The notes under the pieces were generated by a model, which saw only the letters and a program-made list of their open reading frames with translations, did no database searches and had not been told where the DNA came from. A stretch of 64,000 bases of DNA from Scenedesmus sp. ARA3 (lineage: Eukaryota > Chlorophyta > Chlorophyceae > Sphaeropleales > Scenedesmaceae): contig RWJK01001160.1 in NCBI GenBank assembly GCA_004335835.1, positions 123,465 to 187,464 of the forward strand. Reading direction: 5' to 3'. A program made the position numbers and the translations under genes. Below are positions 11,109 to 23,106 of the stretch, piece by piece; position 1 is the stretch's first letter; each line of letters opens with the position of its first letter.

Positions 11109-14100
11109 ATGGACAACCTGCTTGGCCAAATCAGCTCCAAGCTGGCAAGCAGCACAAAGAGCATGAACTTGACCATCAACACAAAGCAGGTGACTACTTT
11201 TCCTGCGTGTTGTGCTTGACGTACGTACCCAACTGGCCAAGATTGGCCATAGTTCTGCTACTAACCCCTTCGCTGTACACGCAGGCCCCAAGCTTTAGCA
11301 TCCCCTCCGCACGGGCAAAGACGTCACCAAGCCCCAGGCAGGCATCACCGCCACCGCCGGCTGATGATGAGGACCATCAGGTGCCCTGCTTATCCATGCT
11401 GTCCCAGCATAGCAATGTGCTTGTGTCATGGTACACCTCAGCATGGCGCAGCGGCGAGCATTCAACACATGCCGTGTTATTGCAGGTCTGCGATCGTGAG
11501 GACTCAGAGACATACGCTAAGCGCACCATCACAGAGATAGAGACCTGCTTGGGCTTTACATTCCATGGGGCAGCAGAGGAAGAGGCGCCAGAGACCATCA
11601 CCAACGCAGAGTTAGAGGTGTGCATGGTGATTGCTGCATGGCAACAGCAGGGATGGCGGCAGCCCAAGCAGCAGCAGCAATACACACCAGACAGCTACGT
11701 CCTGCAAGCGGCAGCAAACCATGCCGGAAGTAGCCAGCAGTAGCAGCTTCTTGGCGAGTTGCTTGCTCACCAGCAAAGCCCGATTTGACAGCTGCAGCTG
11801 TTACTCGACCATACGTAATAAACACCCAGTACGGCCCAAGGCACAACATGCCTGCTTAGCTGATGCGTGCACACCATCCACCACACCAGTATGTTGATCA
11901 GTCCATGTTGCCACTGTTGTACTGCAGACGCTAAACACCCAGGTTGAGGCAGCACTGCAGTCTGGGCTCAACTTCAAGGACCGCTTCCGCACCAACAGCA
12001 GAAAGCGGCTGCTGCTGGTGCCTGCCGACTCAGATGAAGCTGAGCAGGGTGAGCAGCTACCAAACCACTTGTTCATGTGTTCAGTTGCACCCTACAGTGT
12101 TCATCACAGTTGTGTGTGTGGCTGTGCAGCACAACATGCGTCCTTCAGCTGCCACAGCCACTCTTCAGCTGCCACAGCCACTCCAATATGCCTGGGCATT
12201 TTCCATACGTCTGAGTAGTCAACGTGAACCAATTATTGTGCTCAAGCTCAGCTTTTTGTCATGGTGTTTGCTGCAACACTGCAGACCACCCCGAGTCTGT
12301 TGCAGCAGAGCAAGACAGCGAACAGCAGCACATGCAGCAGCAGCCTGACAGGCAGCAACAACAGCAGCAGCAGGCCAGGCAGCAGCAACAGCAGCAGCAG
12401 CAGCCTGGCGGCAAGCCAGGCAAGCCAGGCTTGCCTCTTGTGGGTGGCTTGAAGCTGACCGTAGGTAGCAATCTGGAGACTGGGGAGTGGAAGACTGGTG
12501 GGGTGTGGCTGCAGAAAGATAAGGCGGAGCATGAAGCAGTTCCCAGCAACCTGCAGATCATATCAGCTGACGACCTGGTGAAGGTGAGCATCTGCAACTG
12601 CACTGTGCATCACGCATGTGTGGTGATGGAAATTTGGTAGTGTGGTGTTGCTGCCGAAGGTGTAGGCAGGTGCCACAGCAACCGCACAAGCCAGCAGGTT
12701 GCTTGCAGCCCAGTCCATGGCTGCCACTCCTGCTGGCTTCATGTCAGGCATGCCCCCAGTGCATTCGCCAGTATGAGAACATGCCACCCAAGTGTATGTG
12801 CTGTGATGGCAGCCGCCAAACTAGTTCTCCACTGTGGCACTGCAATGATGGTGCTGCCTGCAGGTAAAAGAGCTGGGGCGCGGCTGCTTTGGCAGTGTGT
12901 GGCTGGCCAAGTGGCGCGGCGTGGAGGTGGCGCTGAAGGAGCTGCTCAACTCCGGCGGGGGTGACACCAACCCTGTGGAGGTGTTCCAGGAGGCTGAGAA
13001 GCTGGCCAGCCTGCGGCACCCCTGCGTGATGGGCTTCTACGGCATTGTGACAGACAAGGGCAGCTGCGCAACTGTGGCGGAGTACATCTGCCACGGCTCG
13101 CTGCGCTCGGGGCTGCTGAAGATCAAGAAGAAGGTGGGCTGAGCAGTGCTGGCTGCAGCTGGAGGCTTTCATTGGTGCAGAAATCCTGCCGTGTTCATGG
13201 GCCTTCATGGTTTCAGGGGTTCAACAGCAAGTGCATGACAAGCACCGGTTTGATGTGCATATGCTAGCGTATGTACACGCTGACCTGTTACTGCAGTTGC
13301 GCTGCATGTCATCAAAAGCTGCTGAATCGCTGTCACACACATCTGCTGCTGCTGCACTGCTGTGTTGCTGTCGGCCCCCGTGCAAATCTGCAGGGCATCA
13401 ACGACAAGCGGTTGCGAGCCTATGTGGCGATGCAGAGCGCGTACGGCATGGAGTACCTGCACCTGCACTACATGGTGCACTTTGACCTCAAGTGCGACAA
13501 CCTGCTGTGCGACCTGCGGGACCTGAACAAGCCGGTGGTGAAGATTGGCGACCTGGGGCTGAGCAAGACCAAGAAGGGCAGCTTCATTAGCGGCAACATG
13601 CGCGGCACACTGCCCTGGTGGGTGGGTGGGGTCGGCTGCCAGCATCATCTACGCTACAACCACTGTTTGCTAGCTGCTCTGCACCCATCAACTGCTGCTG
13701 TCGGTGCTAATTCCCATGTTGTTGGTGCTGCTGCTTTTCAGGATGGCCCCGGAGCTGTTCCCTTCCGTGCCTGGAGCTATGTCTGGCATGACACACAGGG
13801 AGGCTGAGGACCGCGTCACTGAGAAGGTGAGCGGCAGCTGCCGCAGCTCTGTGCTGGTTTTCAAATGGTCAAGTTGACATGCCAGGCAGCCACAACAGCA
13901 ATCGCATAGGCAGAGCGGGCATTATTGTGCTTGAAGATACATGTCACCTTGGGTGAGTACTGCTATTATTAATGCTGCAAGTACCTCCTGCTGCTGCTGC
14001 TGCTGCTGCGCAGGTCGACGTGTTCTCGTTTGGCGTGGTGCTGTGGGAGATCTGGACGCTGGGCGACCAGCCCTACCCCAACCTCAGCCTGCAGGAGATC

Positions 14101-14582
14101 TTTGCAGGAGTCATGACGGGCACGCTGCGGCCGGCAGTGCCACCAGGCTGCGACCCCGCATGGGTGTCACTGATGCAGGTGAGAGGGTCAGACTTCGTTG
14201 CAAGCTTGCAAACGGTGCGGATACCTGCCTGCCTGTTGACTACACAACTCTATATGTGCCTGACGTTGCCCGCAGAGCAAAGCATGTATGGTTGTGCCGT
14301 GCTGTGATGCATGCATGCAAACACGGGCTCTAGTTCTCAGCCTGTTCCTCAAGCCATGGTGCACATGCGTGGCTGTGCCGTGTCATCTTGCAGGACTGCT
14401 GGCACGCTGTGCCCCGCATGCGCCCAAGCTTCACAGACATCATCACTCGCCTGGAGGCAATGCTGCAGCGCTGGTCACAGCAGGTGCCAGCTCCGGGCGC
14501 TGCTGGCCCCGGCTCAGGTGGCGCCGCAGCAGCACATGGAGCAGCGCACGGGCCTGGAGGTGTGCCAAGGGGAGCAGCCTAA
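11109..14582 (+). CDS. RAF-like (plant B4-type, TKL) protein kinase
   Basis: Ten exons close in phase to a 553-residue protein: 11109..11189, 11285..11380, 11486..11617, 11928..12048, 12285..12583, 12864..13133, 13394..13617, 13742..13826, 14014..14178, 14394..14582. Residues 1-243 are a regulatory region with a Gln-rich tract. The kinase domain (about 244-535) shows GRGCFGSV (248-255), VALK with Lys268, HFDLKCDN (362-369, catalytic Asp364), DLG in place of DFG (386-388), GTLPWMAPE, and [26 protein letters not shown] and RGTLPWMAPEL are the signature of plant B-group (B4) RAF-like MAPKKKs, some of which act upstream of SnRK2 in osmotic and ABA signalling. Substrate and pathway here are inferred only. 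The C-terminal tail is Gly/Ala-rich. Confidence 0.88.
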
Positions 14583-16058
14583 CACATGACGGACTAGCAA
14601 GGATGTTGGCTCCCGTGTTGGTTTGTGTGCTTGAAGTGGGGTATGGCTGGGGGGCACCATCTGTGCTGGTGAGTGCCACACATGGCCAGCAGCTGACTGA
14701 CGAGTAAGCTTGGCACTCACGAGTAATGGCACAGTGCTGGTAGGTAGTAGTTCTTGCAGGACTGATGATTGACATGGTACTTCAGGGTGTTTACAGCGCC
14801 GCTTGCATGCCAGGTTCTGAGCAAGACTTTGGAGTGCAGAGTCAAGTCGGTACGCATCCACATACCTGCTGGCATGCAGGAAGGTGCATGAGCAAGCCAG
14901 TGCCTGGAGAGATTGGCTTACCCACCCTGTGGGTAAGGTGTACACAGTGTGGGGAGCTCAAGCATGTTGCACATGCTATTCATACCGTCAAGCAGTTCTT
15001 GAACAGCATTGTGCTGCTGGATGAGGTTGGCAGCAGCACTGACGGGGAGAATCTTTGGCAAGTGCTGCAATGAGATGCAACTTACACCGGGTTATTTAGG
15101 CAGGTGCACTTGTCTGAGCACTGCTATTGTACTGCTGAAGTATGACATCGATGAGGATTTTCTCAACTGCCTGCAAGGAGTTCGCCAGCTGAGATCGTGC
15201 AGCATGGCGGCTTGGCTTGTGTGGTGCACGACTAGTGCCAAGTGTGCAACTTTGTGCTGCTGTATACGTTGGTCAATGCAGATGTTCAACATCCTTACAG
15301 CCGGTGCCTGTTGTGTCAGCTGGCAAAGTTCCATATCAAGCTCAACGTGGTGGTCATGGTTATGCATGATTGCTCAATGTTGATACAACGTGGGGGGAGA
15401 TCTCCTGTCTAGACACCTGATTGGACAAAAGCACAGGTTCCTTATGGATGAGGACGGATGCTGGCGAGGCAGTATCAGTCCTTTCTGCAGTTGCGTTGGG
15501 GAATTTTTTTTTGCGTGCTAGGCTGCCTGCTGGGGTGACCCCATGTCATGATGCGGCAGCGCCCGCATAGCGCAGCTGGTTGACACAGCGCAAGTGCTGT
15601 AACACTGCAAAAACCAGGCCGCATGGTAATCAAGAGTCTCTCGCAGCCCAGCAGGCTGCTGCGCTCTTGCCCGCCTGCACCACCAGTGTAACATGCCTTA
15701 GCCAGTCACTGATGCGGCACACACGGTGCGCGGTTCAAAGCACCTTATGTCGTTGTAGCCTTGGCTGCATGGCATGGCTCGTGGCTCGTATGATGTCCAG
15801 GTGGATGCGATTCCTGTAGTTACACCCACTACCTGGTATCAACACGACAGCCTCAGCCTGCGCACGCAAAACTGCAAGACCGTCGGGCATCTTCTGCAGT
15901 AGATAAATCAATCTCAGACAGCGCACTGGTGCGCATACTGGCAACCCTACAAGAAAGCCCGCGAACGACCTGCCGCATCAATTGTGCAAGTACTAAAGGT
16001 TGAAGTATCCTTGCCACCCTAATCATGGCATGCATCACCCATGCATCATCATGCACGC
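14583..16058. other. Convergent intergenic region, no gene recognised
   Basis: Shared 3' space of the kinase and the EF-hand gene. A short frame near 15000-15070 reads NSIVLLDEVGSSTDGE, which resembles the Walker B region of MutS-type ATPases, but no other MutS motif is nearby. Short repeats of GCATCACCCAT type lie at about 16025-16080. Confidence 0.4.
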
Positions 16059-19000
16059 TCATGCACCATCACCCATGACCGGCAGCAGGCACGCGCACAA
16101 GGTGCTGAATGTGATGCTGCCAGTGCCCTGCTTGTCCAGCTCCTGCCACAGCAGCGTCACCTCCTCATCTGACATGGCATCATTCAGCTGCTGGCAGAAC
16201 ACCCTGAACTGGCTGCCGTCCAGGGTGCCGCAGCGGCGCTGATCTGCTGATCTGAATGCCTCCACAGTGGTTTCCAGGCGACTCACATGCTGCTGCAGCT
16301 CCCACAGCAACAGTGCAGCCACCACGCTTGCGACGTTGAGGTCGCTGTTGCCTGCAAGGCAGCATCAATTATGGCAGCAGCCAGCAGACCGCTTCAGCTT
16401 CAGCAGGTTTGCACCACAACACAGCAAGGCTGTCACTTATGAAAGCTCCACTGCAGTTCATGACAATGCAACACCAGTAGCAATTCTTGCCAGCGCTGCT
16501 TCTTGCATTGTGGAGTGTGCAACAGCCAGCCACAAAAATGTGCCAACCCACTGGCTAATAGCAGCAAATGCTCACCTGTGCCGCAATGCCTGCTTATGTC
16601 TGCCAGCCATGCCTGCTGCAGCTGCACCAGCTGCTCCTGCTGCTCAGCACTGGGCACATCATCCTGCTGCAGCTTCCTATGCAGTATCAGCCGTGCTGTG
16701 CACCAGTCCTGAAGCAGCAAGTGCAGCTGCTGCTGGTCCATCAATGCTGAACCGCATGCGCCCAGCTCTTGCTCCTGCTGCTCTGTCTGCTCTTGCGCTG
16801 CTGCTGCAGCCACCAGGCGCTGCAACTGGCTGCTGAAAGCGCAGTGCTGCTGGAAGTAGTCCTCGTTAACCTCGCCAGCAAGGATCTGCAGAATGTAGTG
16901 TGTTGCAGCAAGCGGCCAGACATGTGCTCTGCATAAGGGGACTCATGCAGCCACAGCTGGCTCCATTACGCACAAGAAGGGCAGTCATAACAGCATTGCA
17001 TGCATGAAGTCAATGCTTCATCGTCATCATGTTTACCCATCGAGCCATAGCAGCAACGCTATCAGCCCCGCGCCCCACAGGAGCGGCAAGTGCTTCTTCA
17101 AAAAGCTTATGCCTACAGTCCACATGGACACCACCCATCCCAAGCCTTACCCTGCAGAACACAGCAATGTCCGGCTGCTGCTGCTTGTGTGCATCCAGGC
17201 CACACAGCAGCGCATTGAGGGCGTGGCTGTACGCACTGCTGTCGCCATGAACCTTGGCGCTCAGGTAGCGCTGCAGGTGCGCAGTGGGGGCAAGGCGAGG
17301 CAGCGCAGCAGCAGCACACCTGCAGGAGGCATCACACACAGCAGGGGCGGCCATTAGTGCTGCTGTGTTTGAACTGCTGCTTGGCATGCATGCTCCTCCA
17401 TCCATTAGCCACTTCACCAAACCAGCACAACTGCCACAGCAACAGCCGCGCAGCAGTAATCAGACGCGTACATTTCCGTAGCCTTGCACAGTACGCAGCA
17501 GCCCAGGCCACTTTTCTCTGCCGGCCGCACTGCGGGCAGCAGCTAGCCAGTGCCACTCTCACCTCTCGTCCTCCTCCTGCTTGCTGTGCATCACATCCAT
17601 GATGATCGCCACCAGCTCATCCAGGCTGAAGCTCAGCCCAGCACCTTCTTTCTCACAGCCTGCTTCCTCTGCAGCATCACCGCCTGCAGCAGCTGCTGCT
17701 GCTGCTGCTGGGGACCTGTCGTCATTGTCTGCTGCAGAGCTGCTGGCGTGTTGGCGGGTTGTAGGCAGTGCTGCATCGGCAGCTAGCGGGCCCGCTGCGA
17801 CCTCATTACCAGCGTCTGCATTGCCTGGCATCGTTGGTGCTGCGCCATCAAAGGTCCCTGCTGCGTCACCGCCATCATCATCATTACTAGCAGCAGTAGC
17901 TGTTGCCAGAGTCTTCTTGGCGTTGCTGCCGCCCTTGCCGCTCCTGTGAATGCTGCTTCTGCTGCCTGTTGGGATGCGCTCAGTTGCCGCAGCAGCCCCT
18001 GCGTCCCGCTGCACCCTGTCCCTGTCCCTCATGGGACCCACGTCATCTAGGGACACCTCTGCATACAGCTGCTGGTGCTGCTCGCTGCTGGTCGTGCTGC
18101 TGCCATGCTGCTGTAGCACTGGCTGCGCATTGCATTTAGGTCCTGCACTGGCAACAGGCTGCTGGGCATCCACCCTGTTGTCGGCTTCTGCGCCTGCAGC
18201 ACTGCCATCATTGCTGCTGCATCCTGCGGCTTGCTCAGCAGCAGCAGTGATGCCTCGGCTGCTGCCATCACCACTGGGCTGGTCAAGCCGAGGCATGGCT
18301 CCCTGCTCCAGCACAGCACTTGCCCTGAACCGCTTGCTCACGGGTGCATTGGGTGACGTGCAGTCCCCGCCAGTGGCAGCAGCAGCAGGTGCTACGCTGC
18401 TGGCATCAGCCGATGGCTGCACACTTGGCTGCTGCTGCTGGCCAGCTGCCGTCCTGCTGCTGCTGCTTGGCAGGCTGCGCTTGTCGCCACTTGCTCTCAT
18501 GCTTGCCTGCACTGCTGAGCTCCTGGCAGCAACAGCAGCTGCACCTGATGCCGCCTTGCGCGACTGTTTGGTGGGGCTGTCAGAGAGCTGCAGAGGCTTC
18601 ACAGCATCTGGAAGGTCACCTGCACTGACAGCAGCAGCTGCATCTGTCTCCGTCCCTTCTGCAGCTGCCCCTGCTGGTGTTGCCCTGCTGAGTATTGCTG
18701 CGCTGCCAGTGCTGTCCTGTGCAGCTGCGGCAGCTGCTGCAGCATTCAGCAGGCCAGTGTACGCTGCCTCGGATTGCGCGCGGGGCAGGCTTGCTGCTGC
18801 TACAGCTTCTTTCACCTCCTCCACCACAGCCGTGTTGGGTTTAGCATCTGCACCTGCCTGAGGTGAAGCAGCTGCGCCTGCTGCCAGTGCCTCGGCTGCA
18901 GCTCTTATTGATGGCCCTTCTGTCGCCTCTGCCGCTGCCTTTCTTGCAGCTGCAGCGGCTGCCTCGATGTCCTTCACATAGGTAGGGTTGTCCTGCCAGG

Positions 19001-22000
19001 ATGCTGTGCTGACCTCAGGGGGCGAGCTGATGTTGACAGCGCCTTCACACTTGGCTGCGGCTGCATTGCTGCCAGCCCCCTGCTGCCAGAAGCCAGCATT
19101 ACAGGAACCTAGCCGCACCAAGTCAGAGCCTATGCTGCTGCTGGCCATGCTGTAGGTCCTGCCGGCTGCCTTTCTGCCAGCAGCAGCAAGCACTGGCTCT
19201 GGAGCCAGTACACCTTCTGGCACAGGAGCCATCTGCTGCGGCTGCTGCTGCTGCTGTTGCTTCTGCACTAGCCGTTGGCTGTAGGCTTGCTGACGCTGCT
19301 GCTCCCACGCCGCGCGGATGCTGCTCCTGCTCTTGCCAGAATCAATGCATATGCGTGCTGCAGCTGCCTCCCCATCCACATCTGCAGCAGCAGGCCTAGC
19401 ACGCTCTGCTGCAGCTGCTGGCCTGCTGCTGGTCCTGCCAACTGCTGAGGCCCCTGCAGGGCATTGCAGCCTAGCAGCAGCAGCAGCAGCTGGCGCTGAG
19501 CCAATTGCCACGGCATGCCCTGCTGCTGCCAGCTGGGTGCCGGGCCCTGCTGCACCAACTAGCTGCCTGCCATGCACTGGCCTGCTCGCAAAACTCTGCT
19601 TGTGCAGTGCAGCTGTCAACGGCCCTGCAGGAACATAGCCTGCGGCAGCTGAAGGTGCAACTGCTGCCCTGCCGAAGGTATGGCTGCGGCCAAGAGCTGC
19701 TGCAGCTAGGCCGCTGCTGTTGCTGCGGTGGCTGTTGCTGCTGTAGCTGCGGCCACCGCTGTAGCTGCTAATGGGCCTGTCCCCATGCTGCGCCGCTGTA
19801 CCATCTAAGCCTGCAGCGCTGATGAGGGAGGCAGAGCTAGAGCGAGGCAGCCGCTGCTGCCGGGCACTGCGCATGCCGCCTGGCTGCTGGGCAGCTAGGG
19901 CATAGTTTGAATGGTCCGCTGGCTCTTCTGGCATGTACAGCGACTCATCTATGTAATCTGCTGCTGCTGCTGCTGCTGCTGGTGCTGGCGCTGCATCTTC
20001 ACGTGGCAGCAGCCTGGCATGCCGCTGCCCAGCGCTTGCAGCAGCAGGAACGTCTGCTGACCTGGTGTTGCTGCTGCCCCACCTAGCCCCTGTGCCGCCG
20101 CCACTGCTGTTGCTGCTGCAAATTTCGCCTGGAGACAGGACATCACGCGCCACAGCGGTGCCCTTGACACTGCCGGCGCTGCCAGCAGCTGCTGCAGCAG
20201 TGCTGCCACAGCCCCAATCAGCCACAGATGGCTCGTCATCCAGCTCAGCTGGGTTTGGGCGGAAGCGCACAGCAGCACGCACCGCCTGCAGGGCTTCTGG
20301 ATGCTGCAGGAGCGCCTCAACCAATGGCGACTGTCCCTTGCCCCTGCCAGCAGCGACAGGTGGCCCACTGCCGCCTGCTGGTGGGTCTGCGGCAGTCCTT
20401 GCAGGTGTGGCTGCATCAGTGGTTGTGCTGCCCTGCGCGGGCGAGCAAGAGTCAGTCGCCGACTGGCACACGCTGTCACCTGGCGACAGCACACCCAGCT
20501 GGCTGTCTGCTGGCGCTGACCCGGCACGCGCAGCAGGGGACGTAGCTGCTGACAGCGCAGCTCCTCCTGCTGTGCGCCCTGCGCGGCGTCCACTGCCCGG
20601 CCGGCTGCTCCCGCTGCTGCCGCCTTGTGCGTTCTGCAGGAACCATGCAAGGCTGTTGTCATAGGCGCTGGGTGGGTGTGACCTGTTGGGTGATGCTCCA
20701 ACTAGCGCCAGCAGTACGCTGTGGCGCATGGGTGGGCTGCTTGGGTCTGCTGACCTGGCAGTCGGCATGTTCCTGCAAGCCTTGCCCCTGCCCTGCTCTT
20801 TGCCCTGCTGGCTGGGCTTGCCCCTGGCTGCCGCTGGCACTGCTGGCGGCATGCCCGGCCTGAGCCTTGCAGGGCCTGCTTGCTCTGCTGCTGCTGCAGC
20901 AGCTGCCACCTGCTGGCTGGAGTGTTTGTTCTGCCTGCTGTCTGCTGCTGCAGCACCCAGTACTGCTCGTGCTCGTTGCTGCAGGCTCCCAAGTCCCTGT
21001 GTGTGTCGCTGCTGGTCTGACTGTGGTTGGCCGCTGGTGTCTGCAGCAGGGGCTGCACCTGCTGCTAGCTTGCCGGCTGCCTGGCACTCTGCAAACTGCT
21101 TGCTCATCCTCTCTATTGAGTGGATCAAGCTGTTCACTATGTCTGCAGAGCGCCTTGCAGGACCACCAGCTTGTTGTGATTGGCTGGAGTCTGATGCTGC
21201 AGATCCTGAGTTCCTGCTGCTGCTCCTGCTGCTGTCGTTGGCCCCGCTGTCGCTGCTGGCTATGCTGCCTGCTAGTGCTGCTGCTTCCTTGCCCAAGGGG
21301 CAGGCGGCATGCAGCAGTGCACCAACATCACCCAGCATGGCCTGCACGGTGAGCTTCAAAGTCTTCAGGTTAGACTTGAGCGCCTGCAAGAACAGAGGCG
21401 AAAGGTGGTCAAAGATGGGAAGCAGTCTGGCACCAAATGGTGTGCCTGTGGTTGCAGGTGCAGGATACAGCTCACTCAAGTAGCACAGATCAGAATCTAG
21501 AATCATGTACCTATCTTTGCTTGATATCTGAGGTGAGCGTGGCAGGCTCTATGCTGTCCTGCAAGCTGGACATGCTCAACAGTACTGACTGCACTCACTC
21601 GGTGCTCCTGCTGCAGGTGGATGTAGTCCAGTGTCAGGGACTTGATCTCCTGCTGCTCCTGCTGGTGCAGGTCCTGCCAGCCCTCCACAAGCAGCATGGC
21701 ATGGCGCCACAGCTTCTGCGGGTGTACAACCAGCCGTGTGACAGCACGTGCTTATCAACGGCAGTCAGTGGCACCATGCAGCTGCACTGTTGGTCATCTC
21801 AATATGACTTTACCACAAGCCATAGGATTGCTGCCTTTCGCCCCCTGTCCCACTGCCAGTGCGCTCCAGTGGAGCACAAGGCAGGAGTACAAGCACAGCT
21901 CAGTGTATGCTGACATGCAGCTGGTCTTCGAGCAGAGGTTGGGCATAGGGGTGCCACAAAGGTGCTGTGTACGGCGCTTGCAGGAAGCAGATGGCAAAGG

Positions 22001-22607
22001 CATACAAGAACTTTGCAAGCTGGAGATTTGCTTCACTCACTTGCAGCAAGTTGGTCTGCTGGCTTGGCAGGTGCATGTTGAGTGACTGTGCAAAAGCATC
22101 GAAGCACATCTCAAATGCCTCATGCTTGAGCAGCAGCTCCTTTGCCCTGCAGCACGTCAGATATGGCGGCAAACTCAAGTAAGAAGCAGAATATGCAGCT
22201 ACTCCGGTAACTGACCTGCACTTGGTGCTACATAAGTTCACCAGACAGGAGTAGCCATGCTGTGGTTGCTGTACTGTTGCAGTTGTGTACTGCGCTCCTC
22301 TGACCTGCGTGCGTTGGCTGTGGAGCACAGCTGCAGCTTCCCCTCATCTTGCTCGTCCCTTGAATCAGCCTGCAGCGACATTTCGGCTAGGTGAGAAGCA
22401 AGAATTCCTTGAGCTGGTGAAGGTAGTGCTTCTCACTGCTGCTGCTGAACTTACCTTGGCCTGCAGCTCATCAGTTATGTACTTTGCGTGCTGGTGCGCA
22501 CGATGCCCATTGAGAGCCAGGACATGCTCGAGCTCCGAAACTAGAAGCGCAAGATCCGCTGGCAAGGCGAATGTGGACATTTTGCAAGTCACATCTGCAC
22601 CACTCAA
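16059..22607 (-). CDS. Large (about 1725 aa) mostly disordered protein with C-terminal EF-hand pair
   Basis: Eight exons join in exact phase: 22455..22607, 22305..22369, 22041..22146, 21599..21715, 17563..21527, 17151..17319, 16576..16885, 16059..16351. The N-terminal 250 or so residues are helical and ordered (LVSELEHVLALNGHRAH, AKELLLKHEAFEMCFDAF, LWRHAMLLVEGWQDLHQQEQ). A single 3965-nt exon then encodes over 1000 residues rich in Ala/Ser/Gly/Gln without folded motifs. The last exons are again ordered and end with two degenerate EF-hands (FRSADQRRCGTLDGSQF and ELDKQGTGSITF). An in-frame ATG at 22580 is an alternative start. The architecture of conserved ends around a disordered centre suggests a scaffold or cytoskeletal/ciliary protein; I do not recognise the family. 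It is divergent from CHIP. Confidence 0.75.
17031..17080 (+). repeat. Dispersed short repeat (copy 1), in an intron of the EF-hand gene
   Basis: Shares about 50 nt with 39799-39850, with roughly five mismatches counted by eye. The two copies are over 22 kb apart, so this is not a local tandem duplication. It may be a fragment of a mobile element; no ends or target duplication were found. Confidence 0.55.
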
Positions 22608-23106
22608 GGGCAGCCGGAACCATGCATCGCAGGGCTAAAAAGCATGCGATCGACGTACTTCTTGACTTTGTTGTCGTCGCAATTCGACGCACTGCACGTT
22701 AAGAGACACAGCTGACAGAGGGTTTGAAGGGGCCGTTAACATGACTCTACCATGCACGTTTGCTCACTGGACAAGAACAGTCAAACACGCTTTACACAAA
22801 CTTCACTTTTCAAGCTGTCGCTGGAGGTACATGACATCCAAGTTCGCACTCGATCCAGCAGCTTGTCCTGCCATTCCCTTTTGCAGGTTGAGGAGGTGAA
22901 CACGACGATTCTAGTATAATAATTCCTTTCACAGTAGAATTGAAGGTTAACTACGCTACACAACGCTCGCTGCCCCTTCGACCTTCCAACACTGGCAGCT
23001 CAGCAGCTGCTAGAACGTCAGGATTAGCAGCTGGCTGGGCCAGTGCTGCTGGCCAGGAAAGCAGCCAGAACGGCAGTGCTCGTTCACCAGGCCATCAGCA
23101 GCTGGC
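22608..23106. other. Divergent promoter region (EF-hand gene / CHIP)
   Basis: About 500 bp shared between the two start codons. It contains AT-rich stretches near 22905-22930. No coding sequence or known element recognised. Confidence 0.4.

Noticed and set aside
14995..15072. Frame reading NSIVLLDEVGSSTDGE, similar to the Walker B region of MutS-type ATPases
   Set aside because: No Walker A, no other MutS motif and no continuation in any frame nearby; a chance match or very old remnant.
15561..15745. tRNA-like A box (TAGCGCAGCTGGTTGAC) and B-box-like GGTTCAAAGC
   Set aside because: The two boxes are about 160 bp apart and no cloverleaf can be folded between them.
17564..21483. Long plus-strand frames opposite the EF-hand gene
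   Set aside because: Composed of Leu/Cys/Ala runs from the antisense of Ala/Gln/Ser triplets; no motifs and no splice logic.
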